A DNA stretch of 58,452 bases. Source: Bacteroidetes bacterium UBA6221. GTDB lineage: Bacteria > Bacteroidota > Bacteroidia > Chitinophagales > Chitinophagaceae. Shown here piece by piece: positions 1-8,386 of the stretch. The DNA lies in assembly GCA_002421685.1 (NCBI GenBank), contig DISB01000014.1:47679-106130 (forward strand), read 5' to 3'. Made by a program: the position numbers and the translations under genes. A model generated the notes under the pieces. The model saw only the letters and a program-made list of their open reading frames with translations. It searched no databases and was not told the origin of the DNA. Position 1 is the stretch's first letter. Each line of letters opens with the position of its first letter.

Positions 1-420
1 AACCCCACGCAGTGCGAGGCGCTGACGATGATAGCGGCACAGGTGTTGGGCAATGATGTGGCCATCAACATAGGTGGCGCTACGGGGCATTTCGAGCTGA
101 ACGTGTTCAAGCCGATGATGATATACAACTTCCTGCACAGCGCCAGGCTGATAGGTGATGGTTGTGTATCCTTCAACGACAAATGCGCGGTAGGTATTGA
201 GCCGATACAGGAGAATATTGATGCACACCTGCACAACTCGCTGATGCTGGTAACATCGCTGAACACCAGGATAGGCTACTACAAAGCGGCAGAAATAGCA
301 CAGACTGCCCACAAGCAAGGCAAAACGCTGAAGCAAACAGCTATTGACCTGGGCTATGTTACTTCAGAGCAATTTGACGAATGGGTGAACCCCTTGGATA
401 TGGTGGGGAAGATCAATTAG
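1..420 (+). CDS. fumC: Fumarate hydratase class II, C-terminal part
   Basis: The reading frame is open from base 1, so the 5' end lies outside the window. The visible 139 residues begin NPTQCEALTM, the segment that follows the GKVNP signature of class II fumarases, and continue with the conserved NVFKPMMIYNFLHS and IEPIQENI helices. The C-terminal domain is complete, ending in LGYVTSEQFDEWVNP. Class II fumarase converts fumarate to malate in the cytoplasmic TCA cycle; the C-terminal domain helps form the tetramer. The related aspartase is less likely given the end of the sequence. A hairpin terminator follows at 465. Confidence 0.95.
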   Translation, partial: NPTQCEALTMIAAQVLGNDVAINIGGATGHFELNVFKPMMIYNFLHSARLIGDGCVSFNDKCAVGIEPIQENIDAHLHNSLMLVTSLNTRIGYYKAAEIAQTAHKQGKTLKQTAIDLGYVTSEQFDEWVNPLDMVGKIN

Positions 421-430
421 CTGGTTTGAT

Positions 431-446
431 GATTAGCTGATTAGCT
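431..446. repeat. Short tandem repeat after fumC
   Basis: GATTAGCT occurs twice in tandem (431-438, 439-446) and is followed by GATG. It lies between the fumC stop and its terminator. No function is evident. Confidence 0.4.
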
Positions 447-464
447 GATGATAATTTATTGAAG

Positions 465-491
465 GGCTACCGCGAAGGCGGTAGCCTTTTT
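465..491 (+). terminator. Rho-independent terminator of fumC
   Basis: GGCTACCGC (465-473) pairs perfectly with GCGGTAGCC (478-486) around a GAAG loop, followed by TTTTTG. It also lies downstream of the convergent gene ending at 509, but the T-run is only on the fumC side. Confidence 0.85.
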
Positions 492-508
492 GTTATTTGC
501 AGATTGTG

Positions 509-1330
509 CTATTTACATGTTCCATCCGGCTCGCAGGCGGGGGCGTCGCTGTCCATCATGGTAAGCTTGTTTTCTTTCGAGTACTCCTCCCATGCCTTGT
601 TTAGCGCCTGCACGAATGTAGCCGGCGGTTGTGCACCGCTGATGCCATATTTATTATTGATGACAAAAAAGGGCACTCCGCGCACACCTATTCTTTCTGC
701 CGTTTCAATATCTGCCTGCACCTCGGCGGCATAGGTATTACTATTCAGCACATTTTTGGTTTCCTGCTCGTCCAGGCCTATGGCCTTTGCCATTTCTGTC
801 AAAACTTTATGGTCACCTACGTCCTTCCCTTCTGTGAAATGCCCTTTGAATAATTGCTCTTCCATATTATCGCCCTTGCCGTATTTCCTGGCAAGTTGCA
901 CAAGGCGATGCGCGTCAAACGAATTGGCAATTCTTACTTTGTCGAAATCGTAGTGTAAGCCTGCCCTGGCGGCCATTTCCGTCACTTGTTTGTGTGCCTG
1001 CCTGCTCCATTCCACCGATTGGCCTTTACGCTCAGCCAGGTAGGTATAGGCGTCTTTGCCGGGCTGCGGTTTTGCGTCGGGGTCTAGCTGAAAACTATGC
1101 CAGACCACCTCTACCTTCCCCTGGTGTTCAAATTCTTCCAGGGCTTGTTCAAAATGCCGTTTGCCTATGTAACAAAACGGGCACATCACGTCCGACCAAA
1201 TATCTACTCTCATTTTATTGTTTGTTTGCTGTTCTGTTTGAAGGGGCTTTTTCATGGCTTTTTGCGCCCGGACACTTACCGTTGGTAAGCACAGGATGAA
1301 TGCCAGTAATATAGTGCCTGTATACTTCAA
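509..1330 (-). CDS. DsbA-family (FrnE-like) thiol oxidoreductase with signal peptide
   Basis: The protein has a thioredoxin-fold DsbA domain with the redox motif CPFC in SDVMCPFCYIGKR and the cis-proline loop GVRGVPFFVINNKYGISGAQP typical of the FrnE/2-hydroxychromene-isomerase branch. It likely oxidises or isomerises disulfides. Start choice: the frame is open to a TTG at 1354, but that overlaps the -7 promoter box at 1352-1359. The TTG at 1330 gives MKYTGTILLAFILCLPTVSVRAQ, a good signal peptide with probable cleavage after VRA, so I chose 1330 (273 residues). An ATG at 1213 (MRVDIWSDV) would give the usual cytosolic FrnE length. The export signal is unusual for FrnE relatives. Confidence 0.8.
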   Translation of the reverse strand: MKYTGTILLAFILCLPTVSVRAQKAMKKPLQTEQQTNNKMRVDIWSDVMCPFCYIGKRHFEQALEEFEHQGKVEVVWHSFQLDPDAKPQPGKDAYTYLAERKGQSVEWSRQAHKQVTEMAARAGLHYDFDKVRIANSFDAHRLVQLARKYGKGDNMEEQLFKGHFTEGKDVGDHKVLTEMAKAIGLDEQETKNVLNSNTYAAEVQADIETAERIGVRGVPFFVINNKYGISGAQPPATFVQALNKAWEEYSKENKLTMMDSDAPACEPDGTCK

Positions 1331-1351
1331 ATTGAATAAATAATGTAGGTA

Positions 1352-1359
1352 CAAAGGTA
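1352..1359 (-). promoter_or_regulatory. -7 promoter box for the FrnE-like gene
   Basis: On the minus strand this reads TACCTTTG, a full match to the Bacteroidota TAnnTTTG box. A start site about six bases downstream would place transcription near 1345, which rules out the TTG at 1354 and supports 1330. Confidence 0.65.
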
Positions 1360-1449
1360 AGGTTAAATATGTTGTACAGAATTGATATGGTTATTGTGAT
1401 ATACTAATGAAGTATAGACATAGTTGATGTAGTATGGATTTTCGCCTCG

Positions 1450-1731
1450 ATGTTGTTGCCAGGAAAGGATTTGCGCAACAATAATCAACCACTGTTGGAA
1501 ACACTCAGTGTAAATGCAAAAGACCGAAAATACCAGGTATGGGAAAGGAATCCACTATCTGTACCTGTATGGACGGAGGCTGTTTTAATACAGAAGTTGA
1601 ATTACATACACGAAAACCCTGTCAAGGCCGGGCTTTGTAAGCTGCCGGAAGAATATGTATTCAGTAGTGCGTATTTTTATGAGACAGGGGAGGATAATTG
1701 GGGATTTATGTCGCACTATCTCTTCGATTAG
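1450..1731 (+). pseudogene. REP-associated tyrosine transposase (RAYT) remnant
   Basis: The 93 residues match the C-terminal half of RAYT/TnpA_REP transposases: DRKYQVWERN, then VLIQKLNYIHENPVKAGL and FSSAYFYETG. The N-terminal half, with the HUH histidines, is missing: the frame closes at a stop at 1408 and nothing upstream resembles the first domain. RAYTs are single-copy relatives of IS200/IS605 transposases that process REP hairpins. The remnant is almost certainly inactive. A hairpin lies just downstream (1750-1776), as expected for a REP relic. Confidence 0.8.
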
Positions 1732-1749
1732 GCTTTTACCGTCGCGAGG

Positions 1750-1776
1750 CGTTGTTGGTGAAGAACACCAACAACG
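1750..1776. repeat. REP-like hairpin next to the RAYT remnant
   Basis: CGTTGTTGGTG (1750-1760) and CACCAACAACG (1766-1776) are perfect 11-base inverted arms around AAGAA. There is no T-run, so it is not a terminator. Its place just behind a RAYT gene suggests a REP-type substrate site. Confidence 0.65.
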
Positions 1777-1783
1777 GCGGGAA

Positions 1784-1812
1784 GGGGCTGTACAATTACA
1801 GCCCCTTTTATT
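1784..1812 (+). terminator. Rho-independent terminator
   Basis: GGGGCTGTA (1784-1792) pairs perfectly with TACAGCCCC (1797-1805), followed by TTTTATTT. It lies downstream of the RAYT remnant and just past the end of the convergent lipoprotein gene. Confidence 0.8.
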
Positions 1813-1824
1813 TATGCAGTATTA

Positions 1825-2664
1825 TTAATAATAGAACGTGCCATGCATCCTGTATGTAGCAGAGTCTGTGATGTAGGTCACGTCGTATGTATTGTTTTCC
1901 GGGTCAATTTGTCCATTGCCGGAAATCGTAAATTCGAGAGTGTCTCCGGGTAATGTCCTGATGCCCTTTACTGTTTGTGTGGGTATTGTTATCTGTCCAT
2001 TGGTGCAGTTTACTTCCATATCAATCAGACCATCCAGGTTGTTTTGTCCGTGGTAAGAGATATATGAATCATATTGACTGGTTCCATAAGATAAAAGCAG
2101 ACTTCTTACATAGGACTTTAAGTTAATTGTAGAGTATTCAAATATTGCCGTAAGATTACCTACGCGCGAGCCGGACATATCAAAAATTGCCGGCTGCCCC
2201 ATTCTGCCGAAAACCTGGAACAAACAATCCTTTTCACTCATCGTGTCTATTTGCAAAGTCAAGCCATATTCTTTGACCTTGCCAGTGTCCGGTATAGCTA
2301 ACACCTTTATAGGATACTTGCCCGGTGTAGCAAAACGGCTATCTATTGAGATAACTGAACTAAATGGTGTGTAACCCTGAAAGTGGGATAATTTTACTTT
2401 TACATTTTCCGGTAGGTCAGCGACTGATAAAGATACATTGCGCTGAATACCGTCTGTATGAACCACCGATATAGGAAGAGTCGTTTGGGCTAAGGGGAAC
2501 GTTGTAAGACTCGCAAGCCCGGAAACATAAAAGCTAGTATCGGGTGTGTTTACTGTAACGGGTGTTGTATCTCCAACGGTATATATTCTTGATTCCGGTT
2601 TTGGTTTTGTGCATGAGGCAAGCGCAAATGCCGGAAGGGCAAAAAGCAGAATTCTTCTTTTCAT
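1825..2664 (-). CDS. Hypothetical lipoprotein
   Basis: The 279-residue protein begins MKRRILLFALPAFALASC, a lipoprotein signal with the lipobox Cys at 18, so it should be anchored in an envelope membrane. The rest is rich in Thr, Ser and short beta-strand-like stretches. I recognise no catalytic motif or family. It is transcribed alone, with the RAYT remnant downstream and hutU upstream on the same strand. Confidence 0.8.
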   Translation of the reverse strand: MKRRILLFALPAFALASCTKPKPESRIYTVGDTTPVTVNTPDTSFYVSGLASLTTFPLAQTTLPISVVHTDGIQRNVSLSVADLPENVKVKLSHFQGYTPFSSVISIDSRFATPGKYPIKVLAIPDTGKVKEYGLTLQIDTMSEKDCLFQVFGRMGQPAIFDMSGSRVGNLTAIFEYSTINLKSYVRSLLLSYGTSQYDSYISYHGQNNLDGLIDMEVNCTNGQITIPTQTVKGIRTLPGDTLEFTISGNGQIDPENNTYDVTYITDSATYRMHGTFYY

Positions 2665-2770
2665 TGTTTATAAGTTTAGAGCACTAATATAGCTATTTAA
2701 GAATATACTACATTATAATTCAAGCTGCTTTTTTGTTGTTCGTAACCACTTCCTGATATGAAATGGTAAA

Positions 2771-2798
2771 AAGGCCACCACATTGCTGCAGTAGCCTT
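2771..2798 (-). terminator. Probable terminator of hutU
   Basis: On the minus strand AAGGCTAC (2798-2791) pairs with GTGGCCTT (2778-2771) through one G-T wobble, followed by a short T-run. It lies about 65 bases past the hutU stop. Confidence 0.5.
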
Positions 2799-2862
2799 AT
2801 AAGTTATAACACAAAGCCCTTCAGGCCCGCCCGGATGACCCGGTCGGACGGGGGTTGGGTTA

Positions 2863-4518
2863 TTACCAAATATTCAACCCAAACTTATCCGCATTATCCG
2901 TTGCCTGCTGGTAGCCGGCATCGTGGTGGCGGAGTATACCCATAGCAGGGTCGTTGTGGAGCACACGCTTCAGGCGCTCGTCTGCATCGGCAGTACCGTC
3001 TGCCACTATTACCATACCTGCGTGCAGCGAGTAGCCCATACCCACACCACCACCATGGTGGAAGGACACCCAACTGGCACCGCCTGCGGTATTGATGAGT
3101 GCATTCAGTATCGGCCAGTCGGCTACGGCATCGCTGCCGTCTTTCATAGCCTCCGTTTCGCGGTTGGGCGATGCTACCGAACCACAATCGAGGTGGTCGC
3201 GGCCGATAACGATAGGCGCTTTTACCTTGCCCTCACGCACCAGCTTGTTGAAGAGCAAGCCTGCTTTTTCACGTTCGCCCATACCCAGCCAGCATATACG
3301 GCTTGGCAATCCCTGGAATGCAATTTTTTCTCTAGCCATATCGAGCCAGCGCAGCAGGCCCTTGTTTTCCGGGAACAGTTCTTTCAGTGCCTGGTCGGTA
3401 GTATAAATATCTTCGGGGTCACCGCTCAAGGCTACCCAACGGAAAGGCCCTTTGCCATCGCAGAACAGCGGACGTATATATGCGGGTACAAAGCCGGGGA
3501 AATCAAAAGCGTTTTCTACACCGCGTTTATCATGAGCTTGTCCGCGCAGGTTATTGCCATAGTCGAACGTAATGGCGCCACGCTTTTGCAGTTCCAGCAT
3601 CTGGCGTACATGTTTGGCCATCGTGTCCAGCGAATGTTTAATGTATTCCTGCGGGTTGCTCTCGCGCAGTGCGTTGGCTGTTGCTACGCTCAACCCTTCG
3701 GGGAAGTAGCCTATCAGTTCGTCGTGGGCAGATGTCTGGTCGGTGAGTGTATCAGGCGTGATGTTCCTGTCTATCAGCCTTTGCAGCAGGTCAACCGCGT
3801 TGCAACATACGCCTATGGATATGGCTTCTTTGTTCTCTTTTGCTTTCAGCGCCCAGTCAATAGCTTCGTCTATGTCGTGCGAGTATTTATCTAAGTAACG
3901 TGTTTCAATACGCTTTTGCATGCGCCATTCTTCCATTTCGGCGGCCAGGCATACACCCTCGTTCATGGTGATGGCCAGCGGCTGAGCGCCACCCATACCA
4001 CCGAGTCCGGCAGTGACGTTCAGCGTACCTTTCAATGTACCGCCATAGTGCATATTAGCCAGGGAGAGGTAGGTTTCATAAGTGCCCTGTACGATACCCT
4101 GGCTGCCGATATAAATCCAGCTACCGGCGGTCATCTGTCCGTACATCATCAGCCCTTTTGCTTCCAACTCGCGGAAGTGTTCCCACGTAGCCCAGCGGCC
4201 CACCAGGTTGCTGTTCGCTATCAGCACACGGGGCGCGTCTTTGTGCGAGCGCAGTATGCCTACCGGTTTACCACTCTGCACCATCAGTGTCTGGTCTTCT
4301 TCCAGGTTGCGCAGGCATTCCAGTATTTTATCAAAGCTCTCCCAGTTGCGGGCAGCCTTACCAATACCACCATATACTACCAGGTCTTCAGGACGTTCTG
4401 CCACTTCGGGATCCAGGTTGTTTTGTATCATGCGGTAAGCGGCTTCGCTTATCCAGTTTTTGCAATTCAGTTGGTTGCCTGTGGGCGATTTGATAACCCT
4501 GTGTTTGACTTCACTCAT
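2863..4518 (-). CDS. hutU: Urocanate hydratase
   Basis: This 551-residue protein is of normal length for urocanase, which converts urocanate to imidazolone propionate in histidine degradation using tightly bound NAD+. Family signatures are VVYGGIGKAARNW near the N-terminus, the NAD-binding GLGGMGGAQP, RICWLGMGEREKAGL with the active-site Cys region, and SWVSFHHGGGVGMGYS near the end. The ATG at 4518 lies about 20 bases from a clear -7 box. No other hut gene (hutH, hutI, hutG or ftcD) is nearby, so the pathway must be dispersed. Confidence 0.97.
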   Translation of the reverse strand: MSEVKHRVIKSPTGNQLNCKNWISEAAYRMIQNNLDPEVAERPEDLVVYGGIGKAARNWESFDKILECLRNLEEDQTLMVQSGKPVGILRSHKDAPRVLIANSNLVGRWATWEHFRELEAKGLMMYGQMTAGSWIYIGSQGIVQGTYETYLSLANMHYGGTLKGTLNVTAGLGGMGGAQPLAITMNEGVCLAAEMEEWRMQKRIETRYLDKYSHDIDEAIDWALKAKENKEAISIGVCCNAVDLLQRLIDRNITPDTLTDQTSAHDELIGYFPEGLSVATANALRESNPQEYIKHSLDTMAKHVRQMLELQKRGAITFDYGNNLRGQAHDKRGVENAFDFPGFVPAYIRPLFCDGKGPFRWVALSGDPEDIYTTDQALKELFPENKGLLRWLDMAREKIAFQGLPSRICWLGMGEREKAGLLFNKLVREGKVKAPIVIGRDHLDCGSVASPNRETEAMKDGSDAVADWPILNALINTAGGASWVSFHHGGGVGMGYSLHAGMVIVADGTADADERLKRVLHNDPAMGILRHHDAGYQQATDNADKFGLNIW

Positions 4519-4538
4519 ATCTATACTTCTTGGAGGTG

Positions 4539-4546
4539 CAAAAGTA
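4539..4546 (-). promoter_or_regulatory. -7 promoter box for hutU
   Basis: On the minus strand this reads TACTTTTG (TAnnTTTG). It lies 20 bases before the hutU ATG, implying a leader of roughly 15 bases. Confidence 0.6.
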
Positions 4547-4708
4547 CAAAACGCTGCTTATCTGTCTGTACTTGTAAATAAGAAAGGATATGCATATTTG
4601 TTTATATAGCCAATCCTACAAATGTGTATATAAGTTTGGGGTGTTCTTAATCTCTTAATTGTTCCAGTATCCCTTTTGATATGTTGAATAAAATTGGGAA
4701 TGTGATTG

Positions 4709-5362
4709 TTATTTATTTGAATTACTTAGTAATGCCAACTTGTTTTCCGCAACAGTGGCTAAATAGGGGGCGCTATATATATACTCTAGAATTGCTTTAG
4801 ATAATGCTTCCAAGAGAGGAATTTCATTGTTTTTGAGTTTGATGTCAGATGCATGAGCACCCATATTGCCAAAGAGTCTAACACCTTTTGCTACATCAAC
4901 AAGTTTTCCCGGGAGTTCATTCCTTTTTGCTAAATCCTTTAACATAGCATCGAGCGTTTTACCGTTGGCCTTTCTGTCCTTGCATACCATCTCAAGCATT
5001 TTACGAATAGCTATAGCATATAAGCTTACATCAATTGATTTTACCTTGTCTGCAATAATATATTGTTCTTTTATTCGATCAGGTAAACCTAGAGGAATCC
5101 GTTCTTTTTTAGGGTAGAGTATTTTTACATTTACATCCTCCTCATCCATTTCATCATGCCAATCGTGTTTGGTTATATTCACTTCTTTACATGCAGGACA
5201 GGATAAAATGTGATAGTGTACGCCACAGTCAGGTCCGGGCCCATATTCTTCATGGTATTCAGTACAGTCTTCATATACATCGCCGATGACTGGCATTTTA
5301 GAGATATTGCCGCAGTTAGAGCATGATATGTTTCTAAAAAAAAACTTCTTTTTGTCAGTCAT
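4709..5362 (-). CDS. Zinc-ribbon protein with a DUF4145-like domain
   Basis: The 217-residue protein has an N-terminal segment with CxxC pairs at Cys14/17 and Cys55/58, plus Cys33, Cys46 and several His, probably a zinc ribbon. The C-terminal region (about 85-205), with IDVSLYAIAIRKMLEMVCKD and LFGNMGAHASD, resembles DUF4145, a helical domain often found near restriction or defence genes. No such genes are visible here. Function is unknown. AT content is somewhat higher than in its neighbours, which could indicate transfer. Confidence 0.8.
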   Translation of the reverse strand: MTDKKKFFFRNISCSNCGNISKMPVIGDVYEDCTEYHEEYGPGPDCGVHYHILSCPACKEVNITKHDWHDEMDEEDVNVKILYPKKERIPLGLPDRIKEQYIIADKVKSIDVSLYAIAIRKMLEMVCKDRKANGKTLDAMLKDLAKRNELPGKLVDVAKGVRLFGNMGAHASDIKLKNNEIPLLEALSKAILEYIYSAPYLATVAENKLALLSNSNK

Positions 5363-5429
5363 ACTTATAACATTAAGGTATTAATAATAATGCTCTGTTA
5401 CTTATTGTCTCGCATATTACCACAAAGAG

Positions 5430-6356
5430 TTATCTTACTCTAAGGCTTTCCACTTCTTCCCTCAACCTAGCCATCCACTCCTCCTCGCTCAAATCTTCTT
5501 TGATAAACACTGTCCCGGTTACCTGCTCGTACAATTCTATATACCTGTCCGAAATCATATCCACTACCTCATCCGTCATTTCAGGCACGGTTTGTCCGTC
5601 TTTGCCCTGGAAGCCGTTTTCCATCAGCCACTCGCGTACAAACTCTTTGCTCAGTTGCTTCTGTGGTTGGCCTGCTGCCTGGCGCTCTTCGTAACCCTCT
5701 GCATAAAAATAGCGGCTGCTATCGGGCGTGTGTATCTCGTCTATCAGGTAGATGGTATCGCCTATCTTGCCAAATTCATACTTGGTATCCACCAGTATCA
5801 ACCCGCGCTCGGCAGCAATTTCCTTTCCACGTTTGAATAATGCCTGCGTGTATAATTCAAGCTGGGCATAGTCGCTTTCGCTTACCAGGCCACGGGCTAT
5901 TATGTCTTCTCTTGATATATCTTCGTCATGTCCCTCATGCGCCTTGGTGGAGGGTGTAATAATGGGCGTGTCAAAGAAATCATTCTCTTTCATGCCCTCC
6001 GGCAGTGTTACACCACAGAGCTCACGTTTTCCGCTCTTGTAGGTACGCCAGGCATGTCCTGCCAGGTTGCCGCGTATCACCATCTCTACCGGAAAAGTCT
6101 CGCATTTTCGTCCGATGGTCACATTGGGCAGGGGAGCGCTGATCTTCCAGTTGGGGACAATATCCTCCGTAGCATCCAGGAAACGGGCGGCGATGCTGTT
6201 CAGCACCTGCCCTTTATATGGGATAGGGCGGGGCAGTACTACGTCGAAGGCCGATATACGGTCGCTGACCACCATTACGAGATATTTGTCGGCAATGGTA
6301 TATACATCGCGTACTTTTCCTTTATAAAAAGCCGTCTGGCCGGGGAGTTGCAGCAT
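5430..6356 (-). CDS. purC: SAICAR synthase (phosphoribosylaminoimidazole-succinocarboxamide synthase)
   Basis: The 308-residue enzyme is of the longer, yeast-like type. It joins aspartate to CAIR using ATP in de novo purine synthesis. Diagnostic segments are FYKGKVRDVYTI at the N-terminus, VVSDRISAFDVVLPRPIPYKG, ETFPVEMVIRGNLAGHAWRTY, TPSTKAHEGHDEDIS and ILVDTKYEFGK followed by LIDEIHTPDSSRY. It is divergent from prs, which supplies PRPP to the same pathway. The 196-base intergenic region could hold promoters for both. Confidence 0.97.
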   Translation of the reverse strand: MLQLPGQTAFYKGKVRDVYTIADKYLVMVVSDRISAFDVVLPRPIPYKGQVLNSIAARFLDATEDIVPNWKISAPLPNVTIGRKCETFPVEMVIRGNLAGHAWRTYKSGKRELCGVTLPEGMKENDFFDTPIITPSTKAHEGHDEDISREDIIARGLVSESDYAQLELYTQALFKRGKEIAAERGLILVDTKYEFGKIGDTIYLIDEIHTPDSSRYFYAEGYEERQAAGQPQKQLSKEFVREWLMENGFQGKDGQTVPEMTDEVVDMISDRYIELYEQVTGTVFIKEDLSEEEWMARLREEVESLRVR

Positions 6357-6522
6357 AGATATGCGTTAAAATATGATTATATAAGGGCGTAAAATTAGTA
6401 ATAAAAACCCGTTGCCAAAGGTTTCGGAATAAAACACATTTCCGGCAAAATTAGCTTTATTCCTAATCGCACCTCTCCAACATGGGCCCAAATTTCCTCT
6501 TTTAATAAACTTAACGTTTACC

Positions 6523-6530
6523 TAACTTTG
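6523..6530 (+). promoter_or_regulatory. -7 promoter box for prs
   Basis: TAACTTTG matches TAnnTTTG and lies 22 bases before the prs ATG. Confidence 0.6.
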
Positions 6531-6552
6531 CACCCTCATCTCAATTTCAGTC

Positions 6553-7500
6553 ATGCAGTCAGCAATAAAGTTGTTTTCAGGTACTAACTCTGCGTACCTG
6601 GCGCAGAGGATAGCCAAATCCTTTGGCAAAAGGCTCGGCCATATGCAGGTCAATAGGTTCAGCGATGGCGAATTTCAGCCCATATTCCAGGAGTCTATCC
6701 GCGGCGATTATGTTTTCCTGGTACAATCCACCTTCGCCCCGTCTGACAACCTGCTGGAGCTGCTGATGATGATAGACGCTGCAAAACGGGCATCTGCCGG
6801 TTATATCACGGCTGTGATACCGTATTTCGGCTTTGCAAGGCAGGACCGTAAAGACAAGCCCCGAGTGTCTATTGCGTCTAAACTGATAGCCAACCTGCTG
6901 ACCGAAGCCGGCGCCAACCGTATTATCACTATGGACCTGCACGCACCACAGATACAAGGTTTTTTTGATATACCGGTGGACCACCTGGACAGCTCGGCGA
7001 TTTTTATACCATATATTGAACAACTTAATATAGAAAACCTTATCTTTGCGGCCCCCGATGTGGGAAGTACCAACCGTGTACGCGAAGTGGCCAAATATTT
7101 TGGCATTGATATGGTGATATGTGACAAGGAGCGTAAGCGTGCCAACGAGGTAGCCGGCATGACCGTAATAGGTGATGTGGAAGGCAAGAACGTAATATTG
7201 ATAGATGATATCTGCGACACTGCCGGCACACTTAGCAAGGCCGCATCGGTACTGAAAGGAAAGGGGGCTTTATCGGTAAGGGCTTTTTGTACCCACCCCG
7301 TGCTGAGCGGCAAGGCGTACGAAAACATCGAAAACTCTGAGTTGGAAGAACTGGTGGTTTGCGATACCATACCGCTGAAGAAGGAAAGTTCTAAAATAAA
7401 AGTGCTCACGACGTCCGACCTGTTTGCGGTGGCCATTCGTAACGCATTTGAGAACAAATCTATCAACTCGTTATTTATACATAGCAAATTGAAAGGCTAA
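6553..7500 (+). CDS. prs: Ribose-phosphate pyrophosphokinase (PRPP synthetase)
   Basis: The 315-residue length is canonical. The enzyme makes PRPP from ribose 5-phosphate and ATP for purine, pyrimidine, histidine and NAD synthesis. Visible motifs are FSDGEFQP, the catalytic flexible-loop region YFGFARQDRKDKPR, the metal-binding TMDLHAPQIQGFFD and the PRPP loop VILIDDICDTAGTL. The ATG at 6553 follows a good -7 box. L25 lies 160 bases downstream on the same strand. Confidence 0.98.
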   Translation: MQSAIKLFSGTNSAYLAQRIAKSFGKRLGHMQVNRFSDGEFQPIFQESIRGDYVFLVQSTFAPSDNLLELLMMIDAAKRASAGYITAVIPYFGFARQDRKDKPRVSIASKLIANLLTEAGANRIITMDLHAPQIQGFFDIPVDHLDSSAIFIPYIEQLNIENLIFAAPDVGSTNRVREVAKYFGIDMVICDKERKRANEVAGMTVIGDVEGKNVILIDDICDTAGTLSKAASVLKGKGALSVRAFCTHPVLSGKAYENIENSELEELVVCDTIPLKKESSKIKVLTTSDLFAVAIRNAFENKSINSLFIHSKLKG

Positions 7501-7660
7501 GTAATTGGCCCTGGACATAAAAAGACTGTTTAAACAACAAAACCCGGCCCGACCAATATTGGCGGCCTTGACAAAAACTAACAATTAAAAAAACGTTTCA
7601 ACGTCCGGATGTTTGCCGGGTATGCGCACGGTGTTGAAGAGTTAAAAAAAAGTTTAAGTA

Positions 7661-8245
7661 ATGAAAACTATTAAAGTACAAGGAGAACTCAGGAGCGACC
7701 TCGGTAAATCAGCAACACGCCGTCTTCGTTCTGAGGGTAGAGTACCCGTAGTAATTTACGGTGGCGAAGAAGCCGTTCATTTGTCTGTTACTCCGCTGTC
7801 TGTACGCGGACTGGTGTATTCGCCGGAGTTCCAGATAGTGGAAATTGATGTAAACGGCAAAACGTACCGTTGCATCATGAAAGACATCCAGTTTGACGTG
7901 GTGACAGATGACCTGGCGCACATTGACTTCCTGGAACTGGTAGAAGGCAAGAAAGTGATAGCCGACCTGCCGCTCAACTTCACAGGACAGCCGCAGGGCG
8001 TTAAAGATGGCGGACGCCTGGTGTTGAAACTTAAAAGCGTAAAAGTGCGTACTTACCCCAAGTACCTGCGCGAGCACCTGGACGTGAACATAGATGACCT
8101 GCAACTGAACGGCAACATCCGTGTTCAGGACATCGTAGCTGAAAACATGGAAGTTATGAACCCGCCGCGTATTCCCATCGCGTCTGTAGTAATGACACGT
8201 GCGCTGAAACAAGCCGAGGCTGAGACCGAGCCGGCAAAAAAATAA
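7661..8245 (+). CDS. rplY: 50S ribosomal protein L25/general stress protein Ctc
   Basis: The 194-residue protein has the N-terminal 5S rRNA-binding L25 domain (GELRSDLGKSATRRLRSEGRVPVVIYG) followed by the beta-rich TL5/CTC C-terminal domain seen in long forms (FLELVEGKKVIADLPLNFTGQPQG). It binds 5S rRNA in the large subunit. The order prs-rplY is common in bacteria. A strong terminator follows. The 160-base gap before it contains no gene; I did not find a full TAnnTTTG box in it, so readthrough from prs is possible. Confidence 0.96.
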   Translation: MKTIKVQGELRSDLGKSATRRLRSEGRVPVVIYGGEEAVHLSVTPLSVRGLVYSPEFQIVEIDVNGKTYRCIMKDIQFDVVTDDLAHIDFLELVEGKKVIADLPLNFTGQPQGVKDGGRLVLKLKSVKVRTYPKYLREHLDVNIDDLQLNGNIRVQDIVAENMEVMNPPRIPIASVVMTRALKQAEAETEPAKK

Positions 8246-8270
8246 GCAATCACATATTCTCGATACGCAC

Positions 8271-8305
8271 AGCGCCCCCGCATCAACCCGGGGGCGCTTT
8301 TTTTT
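8271..8305 (+). terminator. Rho-independent terminator of rplY
   Basis: AGCGCCCCCG (8271-8280) pairs perfectly with CGGGGGCGCT (8289-8298), followed by a run of seven T. Confidence 0.92.
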
Positions 8306-8331
8306 CTGAATTAAAAAAGGCTTGTGAAAAA

Positions 8332-8362
8332 CGAAAGGCACCCTGAGATGGGGCGCCTTTCA
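8332..8362 (-). terminator. Terminator of the T9SS gene at 8387
   Basis: On the minus strand GAAAGGCGCCCC is followed by a six-base loop and GGGTGCCTTTC, then GTTTTT. The stem has one bulge or mismatch. Confidence 0.75.
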
Positions 8363-8386
8363 GACTATAAATAGAGCACTAAACGA

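Noticed and set aside
2923..3894. 323-codon plus-strand frame inside hutU
   Set aside because: Antisense to a clear urocanase; composition follows the complementary codons.
8271..8362. Two GC-rich hairpins considered as REP-like elements
   Set aside because: Each sits behind a gene with a T-run on the proper strand, so terminators explain them.
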